Made by a program: the position numbers and the translations under genes. A DNA stretch of 64,000 nucleotides from contig OU342815.1 in NCBI GenBank assembly GCA_910591455.2, forward strand, positions 16,943,806 to 17,007,805, in the 5' to 3' direction. The first letter of the stretch is position 1, and the number at the start of each line of letters is the position of its first letter. This DNA comes from Pholis gunnellus (taxonomy: Eukaryota > Chordata > Actinopteri > Perciformes > Pholidae). The notes under the pieces were generated by a model that was not told the DNA's origin, did no database searches, and worked only from the letters and a program-made list of their open reading frames with translations. This document shows, piece by piece, positions 1-11,652 of this stretch.

Positions 1-207
1 ACCTGTCCGTGTGAGGAGTGTGTGTGAGTGGCACAGAGTTCATTTTACACAGCAGGTGGGGACTTTTACTGTTATTACCTTAGGGCTGTTATGCAGACAG
101 ATGCCTTCCCAGCGGGAGATACTCGAGTGAGCAACACATACTTATGGGTGTAGGGTGCAAACTCACACCCACCTAGCTTCAATTGTATTTACTCACAAAT
201 ATTAGTA

Positions 208-616
208 GGTCTGGGTATATACTTGATACATTTGAGGTATCGAACACAATAACCTAGTACCAAGAAGTATTGAAACTTCTCCAGTGTAGCAGGGACTGCC
301 TTACCGCACATGACTCTGAACATGGAGATGTCTGAGCTGGCAGCTAGCGGCTAATCGTGCTAACAGTGCAAACACGGCTAATGACGGCAACAGTGGTGAA
401 AGAGTTAGCCTGCGAGGGAACCAGAGGGTGGGAACTACGCTTTCGCGACAACACGGCGACATCGTTATCAGCAGTGCAGCTCTGCCGCGATTAGCTAGCC
501 AGTGGGACAAACATACACTGAGCTTCTTTTCAAATGACGGGTATCAAATGAAGTACTCTATCTGTATTCTTAAGTACTGTTTTGTCAATTTTTAAATGAT
601 ACTCAACCCAAGATAT
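208..616. mobile_element. Putative MITE-like remnant
   Basis: The ends are imperfectly inverted: tgggtatatacttgatac on the left (about 213), and on the right (about 600-612) a sequence whose complement begins tgggttgagtatc. The interior is distinctly GC/CpG-richer (320-500: cgctttcgcgacaacacggc) than the AT-rich surroundings and has the unit gctaatcgtgctaaca / ggctaatgacggcaac. I recall similar sequences dispersed in fish genomes but cannot name the family. Confidence 0.35.
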
Positions 617-1186
617 TAGTTTAGTGATACTGGCCTTTTAAATAGAGCGGCAATTAGTAACATAGAGGAATGATTTTGTCCGAAGGTAATACAAAATTAA
701 TGTTTGATGGCCAAAAATGAGCAGACATTTTTTTGCTGGTTATTCCTTATTATTGTTATTATTGCTTATACTTGGAATAACATTTTCCTCACCAGATTCC
801 TTTCATAGATACAGGGTTTCAGCAGGACCAGTTGACACAGTTGCTTTGCACGAAAGGATAACTTTTCCAATTATTGTTATTATTGCCAGTATGACATGCA
901 ACATACTGTCCTCTTGACACATCCCTGGTATCTCTTCTCAGTTCATTAGCTCTCTATATGCCTGGCTTTCAGGCTAAAATCGGAAATATATGAAATCATA
1001 GGAATGGGTAATAATAATTATAATTATTGTAATACATGTTCTCCTTATTACACACACTATGTGTCTGGCGGTTCAAGTGGCCATAGCTGTCACAGTTTTA
1101 TTACGGGTTTACTTGAAGGTTTCTCTTTAGCTCCATGTTTTTCAGACTCACTGTAGGTGGTGGCAGGCAGAGAGACAGGGGCTTGT

Positions 1187-1214
1187 GGCTTACCAATTTA
1201 CTAATTGGTAAGCC
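1187..1214. repeat. Perfect 12-bp inverted repeat, 4-nt loop
   Basis: ggcttaccaatt (1187-1198), loop tact, aattggtaagcc (1203-1214). Confidence 0.9.
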
Positions 1215-1599
1215 TGTCAACCTGTGCTGCAGTGTCATTGACCTTGTCTTTGCTTTGGTGTTTTCCTATGCAGGGAGTGCCACTATTATGCCAAGGATTT
1301 CAATAGAAGCATTTCACAGCATGTTATGCAATTCCTGCTGTGCAAAACAATGTTACTAGATGTGTTCAGGTGATGAATATGGTGATGATGTTCCAATTCC
1401 TGCTTTAGAGTGTATTTTGTAGGCTACTCTTATTGTCTTCTGGGAAACCCCTTGTGTGTGTGTGTGTGTATTTAATGTCAGTCCTATTGTTATGTCTAAT
1501 TTAACATTATATTTAAACTAATGAAATACAATTTTTATTACTATTCTATTATTGTATCTTCTTGCCCAGTGACTACTATACTAAGATCTGCTAGCTAGC

Positions 1600-2080
1600 T
1601 TTCAGTTTGACAAAAGTCACGCTGGCCCATTGACCAATCACAGCGCACGTTAATGCAGATGTACTTAGCAGCTACCTGGGTAGCAGTGGCACATCAAAGA
1701 ATACGCCCAACATGTCAAACTAAAGATCTGATTGGTTGAAGACCATGACAATCAACAATATCATCCCCATATACTTTAATCTGCAAAGTCTACCGAGAGG
1801 GCATCGGGCCTCTCTCCTTACATAGAGACATAGGGGCTGAATCTGATTGGATAAAAGCTCTCCTTGGAACAAGCTGTGCTGGGAGCAGCGCTGCAGGCTG
1901 GAAGCAGAGCAACAGAGGAAGACAGGAGCTGTGCAACGATAAAATAAGCTAATGGGAAACAAATTATAATACATGTGGTGTATTTGTGAAAAATTATTAA
2001 ATTATAAAATAGCTATAACTTTGTGATTCTGTTTAGGCCAGCAGAGAAGGCTTAGCTGGCCCTGATGGCCCACCACTGAT
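1600..2080 (-). mobile_element. Possible hAT-type non-autonomous element terminus
   Basis: The + strand ends in ggcccaccactg at about 2080. On the - strand this is cagtggtgggccatcagggc, a CAGNGGTGGGC-like hAT terminus, followed by a 7-bp stem (2036-2042 with 2055-2061). The partner terminus was not found, so the left limit is a guess. Confidence 0.3.
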
Positions 2081-2135
2081 GTAAGTATAGTATTTTATAG
2101 TATAGTATAGTGCAGTAGTATAGTATTCTATATTA
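2081..2135 (+). repeat. (TATAG)n imperfect minisatellite
   Basis: Repeated tatag units (ttttatagtatagtatagtg and a second block) over about 50 nt. Confidence 0.7.
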
Positions 2136-2398
2136 AAGAATATTTTGGTATATATTATAATATGTGCAAAACATAATAGAAAAACACTTACTCTCTGGAT
2201 ATCCAATTATTCAACATACTTTGGTGTTTCTGTAATGTTTCTTCAAAAACGATGTATTGTTGTGTTTTATTGATACCAGTGACACTGTACAATGGTTTTG
2301 ATGAGCTGTGAAATCACCATGGGGCTGACAGTATGTCTGTCATTGAAATGTCCTTAGCTGTTAACAAGTCGTCCTGCCTGTGGATCTGTGTGCTTGTA

Positions 2399-2417
2399 TG
2401 TGTTGCGTGTGTGTGTG

Positions 2418-2460
<43 letters not shown>
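2399..2460 (+). repeat. (GT)n microsatellite
   Basis: GT repeats with two or three GC interruptions. It creates spurious Cys-Val frames on + and Thr-His frames on the - strand. Confidence 0.95.
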
Positions 2461-2461
<1 letters not shown>

Positions 2462-5400
2462 CAAATAATGTGCACGCTGAGTGCTGGGTGGATGCATGTG
2501 AGATTTTTCCTCTGTGAAGGTAAAAATTATGTTAAGTATGGATTCATACATTTTTTTAGACTGATATTTATTAATGTTATGGTCGTGTGATCTTACTTAG
2601 CGAATTGATAAACTGCAAGAATTTCAAGTTTTCCCCCAAAACATATATAGTTCTTCATATGCTAGTGAGACATCCCACACCTTTATGCATCTAAGTCATT
2701 GTGCTTCTTATTACTGTATTGAACTGCCGAAGTAAATCTTATTTAAAAAAAACTCACAATGTCCTGATTTATTTTCTGTGCATGGTGATCTTTGATGTTT
2801 CTTGCCCACTGAGCGCTCCTTTACTCACAAAATATCCTTGGAGGGCAGTCCCATGCACTGCGGCACTCCCAACTCAGGTTCCCTAGAAATGACTTCCACA
2901 TTGGACGAGTCCTTACGTCACTCTTGAGTAACCAACATTCAGTGCCAAAACAGGAAGTTCTCTGCCCTATATATCTATATATATCTACATATATATATGT
3001 ATCAACTGGCTCATCACATGCATATTGAAACCCCAAACTACTTTTTTATGTTACACAATCTGACTCGGTATGTAATCTAGTTTTGACCTCCTGTGGACTA
3101 ATAATTTTTACTTTGACAATGTTTAGCCTCATGGGTGAGTGTCATTATTAAATCAACCAGCCATCATCTAATAATATGGTATCCACAGACAATTCAATGA
3201 GATGATGGAAAAAAGCCCTATGTTACTGATCCGATATCCCAACTCTTTTCCAAAACTTAAAACCTGAGCATGTGTACGTTTTTGGTGTGAACCAAGGGCT
3301 CAAAACAGGTGAAAGGGGAAGACTTATTCAACTGAATAGTGCAAGACTCGTGAAGGAATTCTATAGCATAAACAGTAATGTCAAACCCTGCTGCAAATGT
3401 TATGATGAATTCCTCGCTTCGCACGTGAAGAAAATAATCAAGAAAAATCCTCCTTCCTCACTTCCTCATATTAAAATGTTCGGGTATTTTTTTGCCTCTC
3501 TCTGTCTCTTTTTTCTCTCTCATCACTCTCATTACTCACATAATTTTGTTACCTCGCCCCAAGATGAGACATCAATTCTTCTGCCACTGAGAATTGCAAA
3601 TTAGCTTTGAGTTAGCTCTTGAGGAGATGGGAGGAGACAGGAGTGGGAGGTGGAGAAGAGATAAGCTGATGAGTATGTTGGAATTATCCCTTATTAACAG
3701 TGGGAGAGAAACAATGCTGGGAAATTTTAGAGACTTTAGGTGACAAATTGGGGTGTTTTAATGTCATGAATGACGATTTGTATCAGAGCAGCATGCTGTG
3801 TTGGCTTCATTCCAGTGTGGTCCGGGTCTCGCGGACCAGGCTCCAGCCAGGGAGAAATTAGCATGCCACCGAGACTCAAACTGGCTTTGCAAGGTCAGTT
3901 GAATGGAAAATAATGAGCAATGAACTAAACATAGGGGAAATTAGACCAACCTGTCTGCTAAGCGTAAAGCAGAGATGTTATACATAAACATGTTAAAACG
4001 CACTGATCCTTTATTAAAGCACTCTGGCTATATATGCATGTTTTGTCAAATATTGCCTCCTTTTGATAGTTGAACATTTTCCCCTCATACTCTTACACAA
4101 AGGCCAGACAGGGAGAGATTAAATTTCAAGCATAAATAAATATTGTGAAAAGGTCACCTTTCCATCTGTTATTTGTGCAACCTCTAAAAGTAATTACATA
4201 GAATGTTGTCAGCAAAGCTTTTGTTGTCTAAACAGCATATCTCCCTGAGCTCATTTCATATACACCTGAGGACTGTACAGAGGTAAACAGGTGAAGTAAA
4301 CAAGGATAAAGAGAAACAAAATCTGATTCTTTGCAGACAGTCACACATACTTATTTAAAGGTATTAATTATAAATTGTGAAAAACGGTTTAAGTTTTGTT
4401 GACTTTTTTGGGAAAATATATAAGGTTCTGGATTTAGTCACATTTGATATTTTTGTTTCTAAGACACTTATGGCTTTATTACATTACAAAATACCTTTAC
4501 ATGAAAGCAATATTCATAATACTTTATAACAAGGATATGAGAATGTTTTGAGTGCTCATGACTATAATTATACACTGCTATAAGCAGATAAAACATTTTG
4601 AACATATTTATGATGCATAGACATTAGCATAAGGTGTTGTTTGCTATGCTAATATGAGTCATATTATTAATTGACAGACATTTTTCTTTCTCTTGGGTCT
4701 TACAGCGATTATCCCTTTTTATAGAAAAAAAATACCGTTGTACAAACATTCAAACCTTTGAACACCAGAAGTGTAAGGTATGTAAAAACATGTGTTATCG
4801 CAGTGCCGTGGAATTAAACCCCATGAACTAATAGGCATTTATGCATGCATTATGAATGACATAATAAGCTGCGTCTTCCCTGCAGCACAGGATCGCGTGC
4901 TTGCCTCCTTTTAGGAGAGGCAACAGAAAGAGGTCAAATGTGACATCAGGGGAAGGCAAGTGATGGCACTGAAGCACCACACTGCACTTTGAAGAGAGAC
5001 AGAGAGCGAGAGAGAAATTTCTCTTGGGAATGATTTTAAAGGCCAGGTGGTTATCTGTGTTGTAACTTTAGAGCCAGGTTATCTTGACTGTTCTCACCAG
5101 GGAAGTTTTCTTCTACAATAGAATTTGGTACCGTCTCTGAAAAACAAAGCACTGGTATGTCATTTAACATATACGAAATCTAATTTTGCCATTTGTGAAG
5201 ATTCTTTTTATTTCTTTGATATTTTTTTCGGAATGGATTGATATATTTCAGAGTAGCCGGTGAAAGGCTAGTTAATATTTATACTATACTATCTTATACA
5301 TTGGCTATTATAATTTCTCATAGACCAAACAGAAATTAATCATCACAGTCATCACTAATCACAATCCCTTTCTTGTGGTCATAGCAAAATGGTAGTATGC

Positions 5401-5981
5401 AATGCTTGCACCGCTTTACTGTTGAAGGTTGACCAACTGGCTTCCCAAAGCTCAAAATTTGACCAGGAAACTATTTTCCCATTTATAGCTGCAAGGTCAA
5501 AGCAGTTGAGATACAGATCATTTACCCCATAATAACACAATTTGACAGCCCAAATGAATCCTACAGTATGTTCGGGTTTCTATTACATTACATTATTCAT
5601 TTGTAAATTAAATAGCTGTTGAGATTGAGGAGCTGAGTCTGTCAATTGAGTTGACTGGCAGAAATGTCTGCCTTTCACTCAAATACTATTCATCTCCATG
5701 CTCTCAGCCGTCGGGATGTTTGTTTGCTGTTCCCCAACAGGTTTCTACTCACACTCAAAGGAAACCTGCTTCTGTTTACTCTATTTCAACTGTAAAGAAT
5801 GCCACCCCTCAACTGTCTTATACAGTTGGCAAAGCTTTTGAAGGGCTTTCATTTTAAAGCTGTTATTGCAGTTCGATGGGTATCAGTATCGAGTGTCTAT
5901 GACCTTGGGAAGAGGGGGTAGTAACCACCTGAAATTAGACAAATTGTCTCATGAATGTGATTTGAAGTTAGCTCATGAATG

Positions 5982-6024
5982 AGGAGTCTAGCACACATTT
6001 TTGGAAAGTTTGTGCTAGACTCCT
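5982..6024. repeat. Perfect 14-bp inverted repeat, 15-nt loop
   Basis: aggagtctagcaca (5982-5995) and tgtgctagactcct (6011-6024), lying within the 5856-6251 repeat unit. Confidence 0.9.
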
Positions 6025-6161
6025 GAAATGTTGTGTGTGTATTCCCAGCACTCCATAGCACCTTTGTTTCAAGTTTGGTGGCTGTAGCTTGTTCCTTTGG
6101 TATAGCTGTCATAGACTCCCATTGCTGTGGGCTGGGGGCGTGGCCAAGCACAGGATAAGGG

Positions 6162-6185
6162 TTAGGGCTAGGGTTAGGGTTAGGG
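6162..6185 (+). repeat. Short interstitial TTAGGG array
   Basis: Four consecutive hexamers: TTAGGG, CTAGGG, TTAGGG, TTAGGG. Too short to be a telomere; an interstitial telomere-like tract inside the 5856-6251 repeat unit. Confidence 0.8.
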
Positions 6186-8509
6186 TGATAGAAAGGTCCT
6201 CGAGCCTTGGGAGTGGACCCCACTAAAGCTGTCATTGCGGTTTGATGGGTAAAATTTGGATTTGGATGTCTCTGGGATAATTACTGAAATGTACCAAGGA
6301 ACACCACGGACTTGCTTGCTATTGGCGATGGCTTGTGGATCCAGCAGGTCAGCTGTCGTTCCAGTGAATGAATGCAATTTTGCAGTCTGGTATCCTGCAC
6401 TCATGTATTCATGGTATTCATTTGTACCATATGTAGACATATTGTTTACAATCTATGAGTTCCAGCTTGCAGCCAAAGGCCAGTATGGCCTAGTCAGTTT
6501 TCTTTTCCTGGGAATCTTTGTCCTTGCTTGTGTGTTAAGGCTAGCTTCTCTGTCTGATGCTACTTTATATGTTATGTTAACATTAATCCAATAAATATAC
6601 TTTGAGTTTTACCTCGAGTTTTATCCTTTCAAACTAGTAAATCTGTGATCATCCGTCTGCAAAGTTTAGTGAAATGAAAAACAATACATTTACGTGATTG
6701 TCAAAACACTAGGTTTGTGAGATGGTACACAGTAGGTGTTTTATTGATAGAATGGAACTGTGCATTTTGTGGTTTTGCAGTTACTCACCCATTACATTAC
6801 CCTTGGGTGAACCTGCACACATTGGAGCAATAAATTAGAGGCAGAGTCTTAAAGAGATGATACCTCGGATGACATTTTCACTGATGGATCTGTAGAACTG
6901 GAACAATATTTCTCCACTGTTAAACTCAAATAAATTTACCGTCTTGAAAGCTACAATCAGGGTGTCTTGTTTGCAGTTGCAAAGTAATTTGCATATAGCA
7001 AAGATGCTCTTCTTATAACCAACTTATAAACTGGTATAGCATCACTTCAAAAACACTAATTAATCTCAATACTAATATTACTGATCCTACATTTAGGCCG
7101 AGGTGAAACGATTAAAGACTCTGTATGTGTTCACTTTGTGACACATTTGAAAGGGTGCATGAAATATCCACTATGGGGTTGTGTAGTGGTGTTTGACACT
7201 CCAGGATTGCAGTTTAAAAGCCTGAGCCATCTGTGCCAAGGTCTAATGTGAAGCAGCTTGTCGTAAACTCTTTGTTGGCCTCACAGTCCAGGAACCATGA
7301 GGCTAATAACATCACTGTTGTTAAAATTTACTGTGTTTCTACTCGCCAGAGTCAGATCCCTCATTGATCAGAGTAAATCAACTCTCACCAAACCGTAAAA
7401 CATCATCTCAGAGTGATACCACTAATGATCTGACCCAACAGACGACACCTGCTGTCTGGAGGGTTGCTGCTGTATCAAAGCCATGCTGTCTGTCTCCTCT
7501 ACCCCCATGGCCTCATCACACTTCATCTAATAATGGGAATTTACTGCAGGTCATTTCTTTTTTTCTTGCTCACTTGGCGAGATAAACAGGCGATTGATGA
7601 ATCTGGCGTAATGCACAGGCTTACGGGCACAGACAGCACACAGCCCACAGTAAATATGTGCAGACAGGATCGGATTTCAGCATTAGCTGTGAGGAGATGC
7701 ATTTATTTGCCTCTCACCCAGACTCATAATAGCACTGAGTCTCAATTACCACGTCTGAGAGGTGCAGATAATACATGCAAACGGCACCACTCCCAGCCAT
7801 TACCAGCACATATATACAGTTTGCTTTTCACACTGTCTGTCTGAAATGCACTTCATTTAACGATGTTTGTAACATCTGCAGTATAGGGATTATTCTCGGA
7901 ATGATGAGTGAGTGTGTGTGGTTGCTACATGTGTTTGACCATGTGTGTTTACATATGCCAAGCTACCCAGCCAATACATGGAGAAATAAAAGGATCATAT
8001 GGTCTAGCTCTCTGCTAGACAATTTCTCTGATCACTATCACATCATTTAAAATGGGTCTACTCCAGACGAGAGTCCATGTGTAATGAAGTAGCATGCTTC
8101 AGCTACACTTTTTCATGTCACGATTTATTTTTATTTATGGGGCATTGATAATTAATGAGGGCTACTAAGTTACAGGAATTAAAAATGTTTACATTTTGGC
8201 CTTGGGATTCTCACTGTATCCCAAGGTAATACTACATAAAAACTCTACCCGGGTTTCATAGACTGTTTTTGCAATAGGAAAGTGACAATGATACAACGCA
8301 AGAGAGCGAGAGAGACCTTGCATAGGCAAGAAGCTTAAAAATTGAATTATTTGGCCCATACATTGAGAAAGTAGGTCGGTCTAAAAACAATTGAATAAAG
8401 CACAGGAAGGTTTTTAAATGTCACATACCCTCGTTTTGATTCTCAGCATTGAGACCTTAAACAAAAGCATCTTCACTTGCCATTTGTTTGAATTGTAGAC
8501 CTAAAATAA

Positions 8510-8705
8510 CTATGTGAATTGAGACTCAACTCGAGCATGCCCTTTAAAAGGACCTGAGATTGCCTTAAGACTTGACAAAAGACTTTCTCTGTCAAAATTG
8601 AAACATGACTTATCTGATGATTTAAGACTTGACCTGGAGACTTACTCTCATAGACTTGAGACTTGACCTGGACTTGCCACAAATAATTTGAGACTTGACA
8701 TGCCC
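8510..8705 (+). repeat. Degenerate acttgac tandem repeat
   Basis: The motif agacttgac recurs irregularly (taagacttgacaaaag, taagacttgacctgg, gagacttgacctggacttg, gagacttgacatg). It resembles the ctcgagacttgac simple-satellite seen in fish genomes. No coding potential. Confidence 0.55.
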
Positions 8706-8786
8706 CAACAGCTCAGGAATTGCAGGGAACATCGTGATACTGTAACTTTAAACCCCCTCAACTTCACGGAGTTCTCATTCCTTGGA

Positions 8787-8863
8787 TACCCAGTGTTAAG
8801 CACCGGGAGAAGGCCCTGCTAAGCCAGGAGCTTAGCCGCAGTGCGGTGCTTGCAGCCTGGGTA
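8787..8863 (+). repeat. Nested 77-nt stem-loop
   Basis: Three co-linear complementary blocks: 8787-8793 with 8857-8863 (tacccag/ctgggta), 8798-8805 with 8844-8851 (aagcaccg/cggtgctt) and 8818-8823 with 8831-8836 (gctaag/cttagc). The loop is 7 nt and the internal bulges are small. The size is that of a pre-miRNA or a structured RNA, but I do not recognise the sequence. Confidence 0.55.
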
Positions 8864-9079
8864 CACTGTCAGACCCCTCCTCTCTCCTCCGCCCACTGGA
8901 TGTCAACCCTGAATTGTGTTTTGATGTTTCCTCAGACCTACAATTGAGCTCCATTCTCAGCAGCCAAAACAGACATTTGTCAATTCATATGCATCAGGGC
9001 ACTTTTTTTCTCCCTCTCATCCGCCGCCACTTTCTCTCTCAACTGTGCCTTCCCCAGTTTTAACTCTACCACTGCACTC

Positions 9080-9440
9080 AGTAACATCAACCAGTATGAG
9101 GATATGAGTGGCCGCGAGCCCCCCTGCTGCGAGCGGTGTCACATGTGATTACCATTATTTATAAAACTCACTCAGGCTTGGTTGCGTAGTCGGCCTCTCC
9201 CGGCCCTTGGCCCTGCACACTACAGTCAATATTTGCACGCAATCCTGAACTGTTGAGAGTTTCCATGGTGGTGAGAGCCTCCATTACATGAAATATTCAG
9301 GGCGCGCGGAGACTCCCGTGAGGCCCAGCGCAGGGTTTTTACTCCGATTTGATTATACGACATGATTTTTTCATGAGCTATGACAGTCCTGTTGAATTAG
9401 AGTCAGCTCTGAATCTTTGTGATAGTCACGGAATCCAGGG
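9080..9440. promoter_or_regulatory. Candidate conserved noncoding / enhancer element
   Basis: A low-repeat, locally GC- and CpG-richer block (gagtggccgcgagccc, gcgcgcggagactcccgtga) alternates with AT-rich homeobox-like motifs (accattatttataaaactca, tgaaatattcag). It has no long open frame. In fish genomes this texture often marks conserved regulatory DNA, but conservation cannot be judged here. Confidence 0.25.
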
Positions 9441-10637
9441 AGGAGGAGGAGCAGGCTGTCCTATTCCCTGAGTCCATCTTTAACTCTCCCTGTCTGAATA
9501 AGGAGAGAACAAATTTAACCCCCCTAAAAAAACGAGGATGCCTTATAGAAAACACAAGATATACCTCATGTGGACACATGCTTGGTGTTATATAATGACA
9601 TCATGTCATAGATAAAAGATCATACCAGTACCAAATCCCTTTTGCGCTTTCTCCAGGTGTCACAGATATCAAAGTTTTGATATTCAGTTTTTCTTGCATC
9701 ATGTTAAAGTCTCTGAAAGAGCTATTAGAGGGTGGGACAGTACAACTAAAAAAAACAATATTAAGAAATCCAAAATTGTCATGATCATAGCTATATTAAA
9801 CAACCACCAATAGTTGTATGTAAACCAGTACAAATATAACAATACTGTCAGTTTAGCGTATATATTCGTCGTCATAGTCAGTAGTATTGATCAGTCTTAC
9901 AGTGAATATGTTACCAAACGAACTCCACCACATGAAGAAATGAAAAGAATAGATAGAGATAGCCTGTTAACTCCGTCCAAATGCATGTTTTGGTCTAGTC
10001 AAGATACTATAAGTTGTTGCAGAAATGGCAGTAAAATTGGTCAGGAATCTTCGCTCAAATCTGCTCCTCTCATAATTTAGAAAAGTCCTATAATGAACTG
10101 AGTTGCGATGGTTTACTCGGGAAAAAGTTTTGGGAAACACTGCTCGAAACCATTTAGGACGACATCACAACTAAGCTGTGCAGGATATCAAGGACTAAAT
10201 GTTGGTTAAAATGGTCAGCTTGAGGCCTTGAGTACAAGAATACCGAAGTGAGTGTGAATGAGAGAGAGAAAAAGGGGTAATGCATACTCAGGTATTTGAG
10301 GATAACAGTGGTGCCACAGACAGTTATGGTATAATGAGCGTAAAATGATCATTAGGGGCTTCTAATGGAAAAATCAGTCATGCTACCACACACAAACACA
10401 GACCGTGTTAAGGTAAGTTAACATTGTATTGTTGCTGTGTGATAATGTTATGCTCTGTTACAATATTATATATTCTTCTGTTGTGGAGAAGCAGAACCTG
10501 ACATGTTTGAGACATCTTGCAATGGCTAAATGGCATGACAACACTCAAAATAGAAACGCAATGTTTCAAATACAATTAAACATTTATCGTTGACTTATTA
10601 AAATAATCTATTTTACCTACCGCTAAAGCTACAAATC

Positions 10638-10677
10638 ATCTATTCATCAAACCATTTGACTGGTTTGATGAATAGAT
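10638..10677. repeat. Perfect 17-bp inverted repeat, 6-nt loop
   Basis: atctattcatcaaacca (10638-10654), loop tttgac, tggtttgatgaatagat (10661-10677). One of the longest near-contiguous palindromes in the window that is not a simple repeat. Confidence 0.95.
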
Positions 10678-11160
10678 TCCAGTGTAGAATACAAAACACA
10701 GATTGTTTATTAATCACATCACATGAGATAATATGTGAGAATCAATTACAGAATCAACTCCTGCATATTTCTGTAGGATAGCAGAAAGAGTTGGATAGGA
10801 TGAGGATAAAGGGGTTGCTTCCAGCTAGATTTTCTTTTATTGACCAATATGTTACATGATAGTTAGAAGTTGATGTTAATGCTTGTTGATGGATTTGTAT
10901 AATTGCACACTTTATATATTTCTGTTAAAAAAAGCATACTTTTTACATTATGACATTATCCGTCAAAATGATTATCATCAGTTTTGAAAAAAAAAATGAC
11001 CCACCTGAAAGTTGTAACGTTATTCGTAAAACATATTGATACAATATCAGTCAGAATATCACATTATTGATCAAGGTATAACAAGATTGGGTTTTGTTCC
11101 ATTTTTTATTAAATTCAGTGCAAATTTGATAATTCTTCAGGTGTTATTATATATTTTGTT

Positions 11161-11179
11161 ATATATATATATATATATA
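11161..11179 (+). repeat. (AT)n microsatellite
   Basis: Nine TA units after attttgtt. Short, in AT-rich sequence. Confidence 0.85.
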
Positions 11180-11582
11180 AATAGGTGCTAATCCTAAATT
11201 TGGATACCTTGAGAATACCTTGAGAAAAGGTTATCTTAATATTCAGCGTGTTTGTCGGTGGTGAAGAGTTTCTGTGATATTCTCAGACACTGATACTGAC
11301 AGTCAAGGTCATTCTCAACACATGCCTTTGGTCCACTGCACCAGATGATTGTCAGCTGAGTCCAACATTGTCGATTTGCTCTTTTGATTCACACAAACAC
11401 GTATTTAAACACGCACACATACATGCTCACACACGCAGAGTGAGAGTGAGAGATTATTGGCTCCTGGCTTTGACAGACAGAATCCTGGCTTTCCAAACAG
11501 GGACCTGTTTATCTGTGACCCAGCTTGAAACGATTTGATTGGTCAGGGCCCACCAACGTGCACAGAATGACAGCAGAGGGGG

Positions 11583-11583
<1 letters not shown>

Positions 11584-11650
<67 letters not shown>
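11584..11650 (+). repeat. (AC)n microsatellite
   Basis: About 33 uninterrupted CA units. Confidence 0.97.

Positions 11651-11652
<2 letters not shown>

Larger units (their letters stand above)
5856..6251 (+). repeat. 27-bp direct repeats flanking a hairpin and telomere-like hexamers
   Basis: 5856-5882 and 6225-6251 are direct repeats matching at 24 of 27 positions (aaagctgtYattgcRgttY then gatgggta). Between them are a perfect 14-bp inverted repeat (5982-5995 / 6011-6024) and four telomere-like hexamers (6162-6185). This could be a remnant element with short direct ends or an old segmental duplication. Confidence 0.5.

Noticed and set aside
6162..6185. TTAGGG hexamers as a chromosome end
   Set aside because: Only four units, one degenerate, with ordinary sequence on both sides.
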